A stretch of DNA of 64,000 bases from Selenomonas sp. F0473 (GTDB lineage Bacteria > Bacillota > Negativicutes > Selenomonadales > Selenomonadaceae), in NCBI RefSeq assembly GCF_000315545.1, contig NZ_JH992902.1:903280-967279 (forward strand), given 5' to 3'. The notes under the pieces were generated by a model, which was not told the DNA's origin, ran no database searches, and saw only the letters and a list, made by a program, of their open reading frames with translations. Both the position numbers and the translations under genes were made by a program. This document shows, piece after piece, positions 34,957 through 43,755 of this stretch. Position 1 is the stretch's first letter. Every line of letters begins with the position of its first letter.

Positions 34957-35730
34957 ATGTACGAACACATCAAGCTCGCCGTCGAAAACGGTATCGCGAC
35001 GATTACCATCGACCGTCCCGAGGCGAACAACGCGCTGAACACGCAAATGTTCCGCGATCTGATCGCAGCTGTCGAGCACTGCGATGCGGACGCCGCCGTC
35101 AAGGTCGTCGTCGTCACGGGCGCGGGCAAGAATTTCTCTGCAGGCGGCGACATCAACGAGATGGCAACGTTCGAGTTCATCAGCTACGAGCTCTCCATGC
35201 TCACGGGCGAAGCGTCGCTCGCACTCAAGAAATGCTCCAAGCCCGTTATCGCCATGATCAACGGCGCGGCGGCCGGCGGCGGCTGCGGCATCGCGCTCGG
35301 CGCGGACTTCCGTATCATGAGCGAGTCGAGTTACCTCCTCACCGCATTCTCGAACGTTGCGCTCCCCGGCGACACGGGCTGCATCTATCATCTCCATCAG
35401 ATCGTCGGCCTCGCCAAGACCGCCGAGCTTATGGCGTTCAGCGCGCCCGTCTACGGCGAGGAGGCGCTCTATCTCGGGCTTGCGACGCGGCTCGCGGCGG
35501 AGGGTTCCCTCCTTGAGGAAACGCAGAACTTTGCCGCAAAGCTCCTGCGCCGTCCCCTCGGCGCCATCGCCATGCAAAAACAGCTCTACTGCGAAATCTT
35601 CTACCGCGAGTACATGAACTACAGCCGCCTCGAAGCCGAGAACCTCGCCAAAGCCGGCGCCTCCGCCGACCACCGCGAGGCCGTCACGGCGTTCCTCGAA
35701 GGACGCAAGCCGAATTTCAATCAAGGGTGA
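34957..35730 (+). CDS. Enoyl-CoA hydratase/isomerase family protein
   Basis: 257 residues of the crotonase fold. The oxyanion-hole blocks are NFSAGGDINEM (residues 59-69) and INGAAAGGGCGIALGADFRI (101-120). At the catalytic position after LPG the residue is Asp139 (GDTG) rather than the Glu of classical hydratases, as in PaaG-type isomerases. It acts on cytosolic acyl-CoA; isomerase activity is more likely than hydration. It is a single-gene unit on the plus strand with its own promoter, an AAAGGAGG ribosome site and a terminator, set among minus-strand envelope genes. The substrate is unknown. Confidence 0.88.
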   Translation: MYEHIKLAVENGIATITIDRPEANNALNTQMFRDLIAAVEHCDADAAVKVVVVTGAGKNFSAGGDINEMATFEFISYELSMLTGEASLALKKCSKPVIAMINGAAAGGGCGIALGADFRIMSESSYLLTAFSNVALPGDTGCIYHLHQIVGLAKTAELMAFSAPVYGEEALYLGLATRLAAEGSLLEETQNFAAKLLRRPLGAIAMQKQLYCEIFYREYMNYSRLEAENLAKAGASADHREAVTAFLEGRKPNFNQG

Positions 35731-35746
35731 CATTCCAACGGCATAG

Positions 35747-35794
35747 AAAAACGGCGTACAGCCAACATCGGTTGATTGTACGCCGTTTTATTTT
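35747..35794 (+). terminator. Intrinsic terminator after the crotonase gene
   Basis: The stem AAAACGGCGTACA pairs with TGTACGCCGTTTT and is followed by ATTTT. The A-rich 5' side could also serve the minus strand weakly. Confidence 0.85.
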
Positions 35795-35840
35795 GTTCGG
35801 GGCAGTATTTTATGCGCCAAAGTCCCACATTCATCCGAAT

Positions 35841-35868
35841 CCTAAATGACGCGGAAGTTTGGATGCAT
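35841..35868. repeat. Dispersed repeat, block 1, copy B
   Basis: It matches 6406-6433 with two mismatches. It lies about 40 bp beyond the mlaD stop. Confidence 0.7.
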
Positions 35869-35880
35869 CGCAATGACACA

Positions 35881-35909
35881 GCTAGGCGCGAAAATCTCGT
35901 GTCACGCCT
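35881..35909. repeat. Dispersed repeat, block 2, copy B
   Basis: It matches 6510-6538 at 26 of 29 positions. Its edge overlaps the stop codon of mlaD (35908-35910). Confidence 0.65.
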
Positions 35910-37188
35910 AAAATTCTTGGCGAACGCCCGTATAAAACGCCCTCCGCTTTCGATCGTTCACATCGTTCCACTCGCCGAAGAGATACGTCCCGCCGTGCAC
36001 TTGGTACTGAGCGCGCAGGCGCACGGTGACGTCGTCCGGATCATAGGCGTCGGCGGAGAATTTGAATTTCTCCCCCGCGTAGGCGTCGACGCCGATGCCG
36101 GCCGCGCCCGCAACGACGCCCGCGCGCGCGCCGAACGCGGGGCCGCGCATCCCGACCTGCGCGTTGAACTTGTCTCCGCCGCCGATGTCGTCCACGCCGA
36201 ATGTGGCGTACATACCCTTTGCCTCGCCGATATCGAGGTTGAAGTTCGTCCGCCAGTCGTCCGCCTTGCCGCTGTACATCGCGTCGATCTTCGGCGTCAC
36301 CTTGATGCTGCCGAGCCGTCCCATCAGTCCGTTTGCCTTTTCCGACATCGTACGCGCATTGTGGATGAGGGCGCGTGCGTCCTCCTGCGTCTGTTTGTCG
36401 CCTGTGACGGACTCGATCCCCTCCGCAATGCGCGCGATGCGCCCCGAGGCCTCTGTGATATTGGCGAGCGTCTGCCGCAGATTTTCCGCCGTCGCCGGAT
36501 CCGCCCCGACGGTCTCGAGGTTCGTCACGATGCGCTCGACGCTCGCCGTCGTCCGCGCGAGGTTCGCCGCCATGGCGTTCATATGCGCAATCGTGCCGCT
36601 GAGATTCCCGCGGTTCTCCGCCGCCATCTGCTCGAGGGTTGCCGTGAGTCCGTCGAGATGCGCCGTCATATGCTCCATATTGACGGCGAGCTGCACCACG
36701 GACATCTGGAATCCCGGCGCGCCGACGATGTTGTTGATCCCCGTGAGCATATCCTCCACCTGAACGATCATCTTGTTCAGTTCGGTGAACATGGAGTCCA
36801 TGCCCATCTCGTCCGAACCGTAGAGATAGTCGCCCGCAGCATAGTAATTCTTGCTTGCCGACGGCGTAATGATAACGAATTTATCCCCCATGATGCCAGG
36901 CTGTGCGATCGTGACGGACGAACCGCGCGGAATCTTCACGCCGTCCTGAATCGTCATGGCGACGGTGACGCCCGTGCCGTCGCTCGCGACTTCCTGCACC
37001 CGACCGACGGGAACCCCCGAGAGGAGAACCTGCGCCTCGGGATTGAGGCCGATCGCGCGGCCGAACCCGGCATAGAGCGTATACTCGTGTCCTCCGCCGA
37101 ACCGCAGTCCGCCGAAGAAGATGATGACCGCGACGAGAAGCGCCGCACCGCCCAGCGTAAAGGCGCCGACCTTTGCCTCGGCACTCAT
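35908..37188 (-). CDS. mlaD: MlaD-type MCE protein with C-terminal outer-membrane barrel-like domain
   Basis: 426 residues: a membrane anchor (about 7-27), one MCE domain (about 35-115, with IGLNPEAQVLLSGVPVGRV), a long helical stretch (about 125-290) and a C-terminal region of amphipathic strands ending in Phe (RAFYTGVRQEF). The last part looks like an outer-membrane barrel. E. coli MlaD is only 183 residues. A long MlaD spanning the envelope has been described in Veillonella as a trans-envelope lipid bridge, and this gene fits that type. It overlaps mlaF by 4 bp; mlaE-mlaF-mlaD form the operon. Confidence 0.9.
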   Translation of the reverse strand: MSAEAKVGAFTLGGAALLVAVIIFFGGLRFGGGHEYTLYAGFGRAIGLNPEAQVLLSGVPVGRVQEVASDGTGVTVAMTIQDGVKIPRGSSVTIAQPGIMGDKFVIITPSASKNYYAAGDYLYGSDEMGMDSMFTELNKMIVQVEDMLTGINNIVGAPGFQMSVVQLAVNMEHMTAHLDGLTATLEQMAAENRGNLSGTIAHMNAMAANLARTTASVERIVTNLETVGADPATAENLRQTLANITEASGRIARIAEGIESVTGDKQTQEDARALIHNARTMSEKANGLMGRLGSIKVTPKIDAMYSGKADDWRTNFNLDIGEAKGMYATFGVDDIGGGDKFNAQVGMRGPAFGARAGVVAGAAGIGVDAYAGEKFKFSADAYDPDDVTVRLRAQYQVHGGTYLFGEWNDVNDRKRRAFYTGVRQEF

Positions 37189-37931
37189 GTCCCACTCCCC
37201 CTTTTGTGATGCAGCGTGCGGAAAAATGCCTGCACGCGGTCATCATCGATATCCTGAAACCGCTCCGGCGTATCCGCAGCGATGAGACTGCCGTCGTAGA
37301 TCATGGCGATCCGGTCGGCGATGCGGCTCGCGCTCGCCATATCGTGCGTGACGACGACGGATGTCACGCCGAGTTTTTTCTGCATATCGATGATGAGCTC
37401 GTCGATCTTTGCCGTCATGATGGGGTCGAGCCCCGAGCTCGGCTCGTCGTAAAAGATGGTCTCCGGATCCGTCGCGATCGCCCGTGCGAGTCCGACGCGC
37501 TTTTTCATGCCGCCCGAGAGTTCCTGCGGCATCATCCCCTCCACGCCGGGCAGCCCGACGAGTTCTAGTTTCTCGGCGACGATGCGGCGAATCTCCTCCT
37601 CGGGCTTTTCCGTGTGCTCGCGCAGGCCGAAGGCGACGTTCTCCCCCACGCTCATCGAGTCGAAGAGCGCCGAGTACTGGAACACCATGCCCATGCGCAG
37701 GCGCACGCGGTCGAGCGCGTTCTCGTTCATCGCGGTGATGTTGTCCGCGCCGATATAGATTTCGCCGCTCGTCGGTCGATCCAGCCCGATCATGAGGCGC
37801 AGGAGGGTTGATTTCCCGGAACCCGAGCCGCCGATGATGGCGACGGTCTCTCCCTTTTCAATCGTGAGGCTGATGTCCTTCAGCGCTTCCTTTTCGGCAA
37901 AGCGTTTAGACACGTTCTTCAGTCGAATCAT
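37185..37931 (-). CDS. mlaF: MlaF-type phospholipid transport ATPase
   Basis: 248 residues. Walker A GGSGSGKST (about 34-42), signature LSGGMKKRV (with the MlaF-type MKKR) and Walker B IFYDEPSSGLDP are visible. It powers lipid movement by the MlaE permease and the MlaD protein between inner and outer membrane. It starts 15 bp after mlaE and overlaps mlaD by 4 bp. Confidence 0.95.
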   Translation of the reverse strand: MIRLKNVSKRFAEKEALKDISLTIEKGETVAIIGGSGSGKSTLLRLMIGLDRPTSGEIYIGADNITAMNENALDRVRLRMGMVFQYSALFDSMSVGENVAFGLREHTEKPEEEIRRIVAEKLELVGLPGVEGMMPQELSGGMKKRVGLARAIATDPETIFYDEPSSGLDPIMTAKIDELIIDMQKKLGVTSVVVTHDMASASRIADRIAMIYDGSLIAADTPERFQDIDDDRVQAFFRTLHHKRGSGT

Positions 37932-37946
37932 AGCGCCTCCCGCCCG

Positions 37947-38714
37947 TTAGAAGAGGAAGAACGTCAGCACGGCGTTCAGGATGAAGATGACGATGATGGA
38001 TGTGACGACGGTCTGCATGGTCGCCTTGCCGACGCCCTCGGCGCCGCTCGGCGCCGCGAGACCATAATGGCAGCCAAGCACGGCAATGACGTTCCCGAAG
38101 AAAATCGCCTTGATCAGCCCGCCCGTCATATCGTAAATCTGTGCGAACTGCGAGACGGACTGCGTGAATGTGTACGCGGAAATCCCGGAATAGTGAACGG
38201 CAATCAGATAGCCGCCGAATACGCCGATGACATCTCCGAATACCGTCAGCACAGGGACGACGAACATACACGCGAGCATGCGCGGCACGATGAGATAGTT
38301 GACGGGGCTCACGGCCATGACGCGCAGGGCGTCGATCTGCTCCGTGACCTTCATCGTCGAGACCTCGGCCGTAATCGCGGCGCCGATGCGCCCCGCGCAG
38401 ACGACGCCGACGAGCACGGGACCGAGTTCGCGTCCGATACCGATCGCAACGACGGCGCCGATCGTGCTCTGCGCGCCGTAACGGATGAACTCATGCGCGA
38501 TCTGCAGCGTCAGCACGATGCCCGTAAAGAGGAGGGTCAGGCTCACGATGAGCAGGGAGTCTGCGCCGAGATGCGCCATCTGATAGACGATGCTCCGTAC
38601 CCGCATCCGCCGGGTCACTTGGCGTATGGTCTCGCCGTAGAGAAGCGTGACGCGTCCGATATTCGCAAGATGCGTGAGGACGATTCTCCCCACCGTCTCT
38701 AGAATGCTCTGCAC
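37947..38714 (-). CDS. mlaE: MlaE-type phospholipid transport permease
   Basis: 255 residues of the MlaE/PqiA-associated permease family with about five membrane helices and the conserved block GRELGPVLVGVVCAGRIGAAITAE. The GTG start at 38714 has AGGAGGT six bases upstream and no nearer ATG. It forms the inner-membrane channel of the Mla lipid transporter with mlaF and mlaD. Confidence 0.95.
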   Translation of the reverse strand: MQSILETVGRIVLTHLANIGRVTLLYGETIRQVTRRMRVRSIVYQMAHLGADSLLIVSLTLLFTGIVLTLQIAHEFIRYGAQSTIGAVVAIGIGRELGPVLVGVVCAGRIGAAITAEVSTMKVTEQIDALRVMAVSPVNYLIVPRMLACMFVVPVLTVFGDVIGVFGGYLIAVHYSGISAYTFTQSVSQFAQIYDMTGGLIKAIFFGNVIAVLGCHYGLAAPSGAEGVGKATMQTVVTSIIVIFILNAVLTFFLF

Positions 38715-38726
38715 CGCCGCACCTCC

Positions 38727-39407
38727 TCACCGCTCCGCGGCCTCCGCCGCGGCCGCGCGTGCCAGTTCGTCACAACGCTCGTTGCGCGGGTTGCCCGCAT
38801 GCCCCTTGATCCAGTAAAACTGTACGCGACGCGCGGCAAACGCCGCGTCGATCTGCATCCAAAGATCCCGATTGAGCACGGGCTGTCCGTCCGCTTTCTT
38901 CCAGCCGCGTCTTTTCCATGCGGGCAGCCAAAATTTGGTAAACGCATTCTTTAGATACTGGCTGTCCGTATAGAGCGCCACGCGCGCCCCTGCGGGCACA
39001 GAGGACACCGCCATGAGGGCCGCCGTCAGTTCCATGCGGTTGTTCGTCGTCTCAGGATCCCCGCCGCTCTTCTCCTCAACCGCACCCGTCGCCACGTTCT
39101 CGATCACCGCGGCCCACCCGCCGGGGCCGCCCGGATTCCGAAGACACGAGCCGTCCGTGTGGATGATATAATCCGTGCCGACGGGCATGGGATCGGGCTC
39201 CGCGGCGGAGGCCGTGCGGCGCGCAGGCGATTTCGTGCCGTCGGCGCCGCACTCCGCTCCCTCCAGCCAGTCCCGCGCCTCCGCTTCGGTCATAAAGCCT
39301 TTGTACGCGGCGCCCTGAAACCCCTGCACCGCGGCCGCGCAGTCCTCCCACGCGGTAAAAAGCCCTGTCGTGCGCCCGCGTTTCACGGCGTAGAATTTCT
39401 TTGCCAC
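38727..39407 (-). CDS. rnhA: Ribonuclease HI with N-terminal hybrid-binding domain
   Basis: 226 residues. The N-terminal RNase H1 RNA/DNA hybrid-binding module (KKFYAVKRGRTTGLFTAWEDC ... GFMTEAEA, about 1-50) is followed by a linker and the RNase H domain (about 75-224). Catalytic acids lie in HTDGSCLRN, MELTAAL and YTDSQYL, with the C-terminal GHAGNPRNE block. It removes RNA from RNA:DNA hybrids. It lies 12 bp before mlaE on the same strand, probably a passenger of that transcript. Confidence 0.94.
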   Translation of the reverse strand: MAKKFYAVKRGRTTGLFTAWEDCAAAVQGFQGAAYKGFMTEAEARDWLEGAECGADGTKSPARRTASAAEPDPMPVGTDYIIHTDGSCLRNPGGPGGWAAVIENVATGAVEEKSGGDPETTNNRMELTAALMAVSSVPAGARVALYTDSQYLKNAFTKFWLPAWKRRGWKKADGQPVLNRDLWMQIDAAFAARRVQFYWIKGHAGNPRNERCDELARAAAAEAAER

Positions 39408-39419
39408 AAATACCGCCCT

Positions 39420-40130
39420 TTAATACGACCAGCGATAGCCGATCGAAAAGCCGACGCCGTTGTAGCCCGGATTTTTCGTGCGCTGCCCGTTTGAAACATG
39501 ATGCCCGAGATAGGCGACGCTAAGCGCGCTGCGCTCGTTGAACTTATAGGTGAGACGCGGCCCGATGCGCCACTGGAAGTCATAGTTGCGCGTATGGGCG
39601 GGATGCGTGCGGTTGTAGACGAGAAGCGCCCCCGTGATATCGAGAGAGGCTTCCCATTTGTGTCCGAGCGGTTTTGTCCAGCGCACCATATACGAGGGGC
39701 CGACGCCGACGGCAGACGAGTCGAGCCGCACGTCCGGCCGATCCTTCTCCGCCCACGACCCGACGGCGCGCGATACCGCCGCGCCCCAGTGGAGCGACAT
39801 GCCGTGCATTTCCTTGTACTGCCGGAACGCATACACATTATAGAGATCGATATAGCGCCGCTCGCCGCGGTGCTCGAGATAGTCCATCTGAATCTCGGCT
39901 TTTCGATACCCCGCGTCCGTGTCCCCGGTTCCCATATGCATCTCCGCACGATCCGCCGCTTTCTGCCGCGGCGTTTCGTCCGTACGCCGCTGCTCCTGCT
40001 CCGCCGCGGGTTTCGGCGAGGCCTGCGGCTGTCCGGCAGACCGGTCAACGGTGTCCGCCGCCCATGTGTGCGGCATGACGAGTATCCCTGCAAAAGTTAA
40101 AAGGGCAAGACGTTTGTTTTTCAGCGTCAT
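39420..40130 (-). CDS. Outer-membrane acyloxyacyl hydrolase/PagL-like lipid A deacylase (probable)
   Basis: 236 residues from the ATG at 40130 (GGAGG 9 bp upstream). A signal peptide ends near TWA-AD (residue 24), then a Gln/Pro/Glu-rich linker, then about 150 residues of alternating strands ending in an aromatic residue (GYRWSY). The segment GHHVSNGQ ... NPGYNGVGFSIGY matches the His-x-Ser-Asn active-site region and following strands of PagL, which removes the 3-O acyl chain of lipid A. Identity is from motif and barrel shape only. It lies 12 bp from rnhA and 5 bp from ubiX. Confidence 0.6.
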   Translation of the reverse strand: MTLKNKRLALLTFAGILVMPHTWAADTVDRSAGQPQASPKPAAEQEQRRTDETPRQKAADRAEMHMGTGDTDAGYRKAEIQMDYLEHRGERRYIDLYNVYAFRQYKEMHGMSLHWGAAVSRAVGSWAEKDRPDVRLDSSAVGVGPSYMVRWTKPLGHKWEASLDITGALLVYNRTHPAHTRNYDFQWRIGPRLTYKFNERSALSVAYLGHHVSNGQRTKNPGYNGVGFSIGYRWSY

Positions 40131-40135
40131 AATCG

Positions 40136-40690
40136 TTACCTCCAACGTGAAAAAAGTTCCTCCTCGACACCGAGGCGGTCGCATATCTTTCCCACTATCA
40201 TATTCACGAGATCATCCGCCGTCTCCGGCCGATGATAAAAGCCCGGCGATGCGGGCATCACGACTGCGCCCGCGCGTGCCAGGCGCAGGAGATTCTCGAG
40301 ATGTATCGCGTGCATCGGCGTTTCCCGCGGCACGAGGATGAGACTGCGCCCCTCCTTGAGCGTCACGTCGGCCGCGCGCGTCAAGAGATCGCCCGTCACG
40401 CCGTGCGCGAGCGCGCCCGCCGCCCGCATAGAGCACGGAAGAATCACCATCGCGTCCATGCGGAACGAGCCGCTCGCAATCGCCGCGCTCACATCCCCGT
40501 TCGGATAGATCTTCGTCACGCGCCGGGAGAGTTCCTCCGGCGCGATGCCGCACTCATAGTCCAGCACTTTCCGGCCGCTCTCGGTGACGACGGCGTGGAT
40601 CTCTATCTCATGCCGGCGCAGCACCTCGATGAGGCGCACGGCATAGATGCTTCCGCTCGCGCCCGTGATGCCGAGGATAACCTTTTTCAT
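40136..40690 (-). CDS. ubiX: UbiX-family flavin prenyltransferase
   Basis: 184 residues: the N-terminal [13 protein letters not shown] binds FMN, and [12 protein letters not shown] and [18 protein letters not shown] are family signatures. UbiX makes prenylated FMN, the cofactor of UbiD-type decarboxylases. The start overlaps the serS stop by 4 bp. No ubiD is in the window, so the decarboxylase it serves must be elsewhere. Confidence 0.94.
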   Translation of the reverse strand: MKKVILGITGASGSIYAVRLIEVLRRHEIEIHAVVTESGRKVLDYECGIAPEELSRRVTKIYPNGDVSAAIASGSFRMDAMVILPCSMRAAGALAHGVTGDLLTRAADVTLKEGRSLILVPRETPMHAIHLENLLRLARAGAVVMPASPGFYHRPETADDLVNMIVGKICDRLGVEEELFSRWR

Positions 40691-41958
40691 CGGATCACGG
40701 TCACGCCGCCCATATAGGGAACGAGCGCCTGCGGCACGACGACCGAACCGTCCTCCCGCTGGTTGTTCTCGAGGATCGCGGCGACCGTACGGCCGACCGC
40801 CACCCCCGAACCGTTCAGCGTATGCAGGAACGCGGGTTTCGCCCCGCGCGCGGGACGGTACTTGATATTTGCGCGCCGCGCCTGATAGTCCGTGCAGTTC
40901 GAGCAGGACGATATCTCGCGGTATTTATTCTGCGCGGGCATCCACACCTCGAGGTCGTAGGTCTTGGCGGACGTAAAGCTCATATCGCCCGTACAGAGCT
41001 GGATCACACGGTACGGGAGTTCGAGCGTCCGCAGGACGTCCTCCGCCGCCGCGATCATGCTCTCGAGCTCGTCCCAACTTGTCTCGGGCGCGACAAACTT
41101 GATCAGCTCCACCTTGTTGAACTGGTGCTGGCGGATCAGCCCGCGCGTGTCGCGTCCCGCGCTGCCCGCCTCCGCGCGAAAGCACGCGGTATAGGACGTA
41201 TAGTACTCGGGCAGCTGTGCGGCGTCCAGGATCTCGTCGCGGTGGTAGTTCGTCGTCGGAACCTCTGCCGTCGGCACGAGATAGTAATCGAGTCCCTCCA
41301 GTTTGAACATATCTTCGGCGAACTTCGGCAGCTGGCCCGTGCCGATCATGCTGTCTTCGTTCACGATGTATGGCGCGAGCATCTCCGTATAGCCGTGCTT
41401 CTCCGCGTGGAGATCCATCATGAAGTTGATGCAGGCGCGCTCGAGGCGCGCGCCGAGCCCCTTATAGAACGTAAAACGCGCCCCCGTAACCTTCGCCGCG
41501 CGCTCCGCGTCGAGAACCCCGAGCTCTTCGCCGATGTCCCAATGCGCCTTTGGCGTAAAGGAAAACGTCCGCGGGGTTCCCCAGCGGCGCACCTCCGGGT
41601 TCTCCGTCTCGTCCCTGCCGACCGGCACGTCCGCCTTCGGCATGTTCGGGATCCGGAGAAGCAGGTCGCGCAGCTTCGTCTCCACATCGCGCAGATCCTC
41701 GTCCAGCGCCGCGATCTCGTCGCCGAGCGCGCGCATTTCGGCGACGGCGTCCTCCGCCGCTTCGCCCGCCTTTTTTCGTATACCGATCTCCTTGGAGACC
41801 GCGTTGCGGCGCGCCTTCTTCTCCTCCGCATCCTGCAAAATACGACGGCGCGTCTCGTCGAACGCCGTGAATGATCCGAGATCGAGGTCGTTGCAGCGGT
41901 TCCGCAGCATCTCTCGGACAGCGTCTAGGTTCTCGCGGACAAACTTCATATCCAACAT
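40687..41958 (-). CDS. serS: Seryl-tRNA synthetase
   Basis: 423 residues from the ATG at 41958 (GGAG upstream). The N-terminal coiled-coil arm (about 30-105) reads the tRNA long variable arm. Class II motif 2 is present ([29 protein letters not shown]), as is motif 3 ([17 protein letters not shown]). It charges tRNA-Ser and participates in Sec charging where used. The promoter is at 41997-42025. There is no room for a T-box leader between promoter and gene. Confidence 0.97.
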   Translation of the reverse strand: MLDMKFVRENLDAVREMLRNRCNDLDLGSFTAFDETRRRILQDAEEKKARRNAVSKEIGIRKKAGEAAEDAVAEMRALGDEIAALDEDLRDVETKLRDLLLRIPNMPKADVPVGRDETENPEVRRWGTPRTFSFTPKAHWDIGEELGVLDAERAAKVTGARFTFYKGLGARLERACINFMMDLHAEKHGYTEMLAPYIVNEDSMIGTGQLPKFAEDMFKLEGLDYYLVPTAEVPTTNYHRDEILDAAQLPEYYTSYTACFRAEAGSAGRDTRGLIRQHQFNKVELIKFVAPETSWDELESMIAAAEDVLRTLELPYRVIQLCTGDMSFTSAKTYDLEVWMPAQNKYREISSCSNCTDYQARRANIKYRPARGAKPAFLHTLNGSGVAVGRTVAAILENNQREDGSVVVPQALVPYMGGVTVIR

Positions 41959-41996
41959 CAAAATCACTCCATCGCAGCGTAGAATTATCACCTGCT

Positions 41997-42025
41997 ATAA
42001 TAGTACAAAGGACCTCGTTTGTAAA
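41997..42025 (-). promoter_or_regulatory. Promoter of serS
   Basis: On the minus strand TTTACA (42020-42025), a 17-bp spacer and TATTAT (41997-42002) lie about 40 bp before the serS ATG. Confidence 0.65.
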
Positions 42026-42032
42026 GAAAGGC

Positions 42033-42983
42033 CTATACGCGCACCTCAAAGTGCGGCTGCTCTTCCACAGCGGCCCGCTGCGCGGCGGACGGATCCTCCT
42101 TCTTTTGCGGCCGCGCTTCGGGCCGCGCCGCCGCAGCCGAGCGGTCGGGTCGGCGCGCGGTCTCCTTTTTCGGCATCGGGGCATCCGCCCCGGCCTGCGG
42201 CCGACGCCCCGGTTCGCGCGCCGCGAGGCGTTCGAGGGCTTCTCCCGCCGTGAGCCCCGTGTATTCCGTCAGAATTTCTCCATGCGTATCGCGGGAACGC
42301 CGCGTCTTTGCCGCCGCCGAGAGAAGCGCCGCATGATCCTGCGCGGCTTCGCGCTCCCGCTCCGTCGTACGTATCCCGCGCGCACCGCCGCGGTCCATCG
42401 CGAGGATCCGATCCGCCAAATGGGGCGCCGCGCCGCTTTGCCCGATATCGGGTTTCCTGCGGAAGAAACGCCGAAATAGGAGGAACCCGCCGAAAGCGGC
42501 AAAGGCGAGCAGCCCCGCCCAATAGAATGCGCTCGCCGCCGTATAGGACTGCGGCGGCTGCGCCGCGGCAGACGACTGTGCCGTCTGCCCGTCCTCCGCG
42601 ATGCCGAGCTGCTTTTTGAGGATCGCATTCTCCTCGGCCGCGCTCAGTCCGTCGGCCGCATCCGCCCCCGTCTGCCCTTCGAGCTTCGTGCCGTGATCCA
42701 CACGGGAACGCGATGTGTTCACGCGGTCGCCGCCTGCCGCATCGCTGCGCGCGCCCGCATCAGCACGTTCTATCTGCGCGTTATTCGCACGATCCTTCGA
42801 CGTGCCCGTCGTCGTCTTCGAGAGCGCGCCGTTCCCCCGCGCAACCGAGTCCCGCGCCTGCTGCTCCGCCTGCACGTCGCCCGTCGTATGGGTCGTGTTG
42901 TTCTGCGCCTCGTGTGCCGCGTCGCCGAGCGTAATCTTCGGCGGCGTGGGGGGGGTCGGCGGCGTCGGCGGTGTGATCGCCAT
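42033..42983 (-). CDS. Single-pass membrane protein of unknown function, low-complexity
   Basis: 316 residues that I do not recognise. It begins with a PPTPPTPPTPP run, then a polar, disordered stretch rich in Asn/Asp/Arg/Ala (about 17-115), and a short helix (AAEENAILKKQLGI). One membrane helix follows (about 152-170, FYWAGLLAFAAFGGFLLF), then a basic cytoplasmic tail with Arg/Glu/Ala-rich repeats. GGAGGAA precedes the ATG. The absence of a signal peptide and the single central helix suggest an inner-membrane protein with its N-terminus outside or inside, unresolved. Base use matches its neighbours. Confidence 0.65.
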   Translation of the reverse strand: MAITPPTPPTPPTPPKITLGDAAHEAQNNTTHTTGDVQAEQQARDSVARGNGALSKTTTGTSKDRANNAQIERADAGARSDAAGGDRVNTSRSRVDHGTKLEGQTGADAADGLSAAEENAILKKQLGIAEDGQTAQSSAAAQPPQSYTAASAFYWAGLLAFAAFGGFLLFRRFFRRKPDIGQSGAAPHLADRILAMDRGGARGIRTTEREREAAQDHAALLSAAAKTRRSRDTHGEILTEYTGLTAGEALERLAAREPGRRPQAGADAPMPKKETARRPDRSAAAARPEARPQKKEDPSAAQRAAVEEQPHFEVRV

Positions 42984-43019
42984 GCGCGTTCCTCCTTCCC
43001 GTCTGAATTGCCACGTCGA

Positions 43020-43643
43020 TTATTTATAGGCTTTGACGTTCAGCCTGTCGTCCTTCGCGTCGTCGTCCGTCTCCACACGCGCAAATCCCGCGTGCGTCAG
43101 CAGTTCTTTCAGTTCATCCGCCGTGTATACGGTCATGCCGTCGACGATCCTCGTCCATTTGAGACTTCTCTCATTTTTCTTTCCCGCCTCGTTCGTGATC
43201 ATAAACACGCCGCCCGGCTTCAGCACGCGCAGCACCGCGCGGAAGCATTCTTCAAGATCCGGCCAAAAATAAATCGTCTCGAACGCCGTCACAACGTCGA
43301 AGCGTCCGTCCTCGAACGGCATCTCCGGGAGTGCGCACTGCACGACCGCGCAACGCCCCGCCGCGACCGCCGCAGCATTGAGCGCCTTCGTCTTTTCCAC
43401 GGATACCTCGGAATAGTCGAGGCCCGTCACATGCCCGCGCGGGAGCACGCGGAGAAACTGCGCGATGTTCGCCCCGCCCCCGCAGCCGCAGTCGAGCACG
43501 TCCTCATCGCCGCGCAGGGTAAGATGCGAAAAGCCCCACGCGGCGACCGGCGCGTGTCCGCGGTTCATAATGCTGACCACAAGTTTTCCGACGAGGCCCT
43601 TCGGCTTCGCCGCATTGGCAAAGAATTTTTTGAGCAGGCCCAT
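43020..43643 (-). CDS. Class I SAM-dependent methyltransferase (UbiE/COQ5-like)
   Basis: 207 residues from the ATG at 43643 (GGAGG 8 bp upstream); an in-frame start at 43661 is possible. SAM motif I is VLDCGCGGGANI, with downstream blocks VTGLDYSEV (motif II) and RVLKPGGVFMITNE (motif post-III). The substrate is unknown; small molecules are typical for this group. It stands alone after the ddh terminator. Confidence 0.82.
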   Translation of the reverse strand: MGLLKKFFANAAKPKGLVGKLVVSIMNRGHAPVAAWGFSHLTLRGDEDVLDCGCGGGANIAQFLRVLPRGHVTGLDYSEVSVEKTKALNAAAVAAGRCAVVQCALPEMPFEDGRFDVVTAFETIYFWPDLEECFRAVLRVLKPGGVFMITNEAGKKNERSLKWTRIVDGMTVYTADELKELLTHAGFARVETDDDAKDDRLNVKAYK

Positions 43644-43690
43644 ATCCGTTTCCTCCCTCATCGTCAAATCATATGCCCTATCATAACACA

Positions 43691-43734
43691 AAAAACAAAA
43701 AGTGTCTCGTACGGCTCTGCCGCGAGACACTTTT
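43691..43734 (-). terminator. Intrinsic terminator after ddh
   Basis: On the minus strand AAGTGTCTCG pairs with CGAGACACTT and is followed by TTTGTTTTTTG. A weaker T-run on the plus side is not needed by any gene. Confidence 0.85.
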
Positions 43735-43755
43735 ATATCGTACGGTAATTTTATT

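Noticed and set aside
41959-42030. T-box leader before serS
   Set aside because: Only about 70 bp separate serS from the upstream gene and they contain a plain promoter; no specifier or T-box motif is seen.
42940-42983. Short tandem repeat as a CRISPR or microsatellite feature
   Set aside because: The repeat is the in-frame PPT coding run of a membrane protein; there are no spacers.
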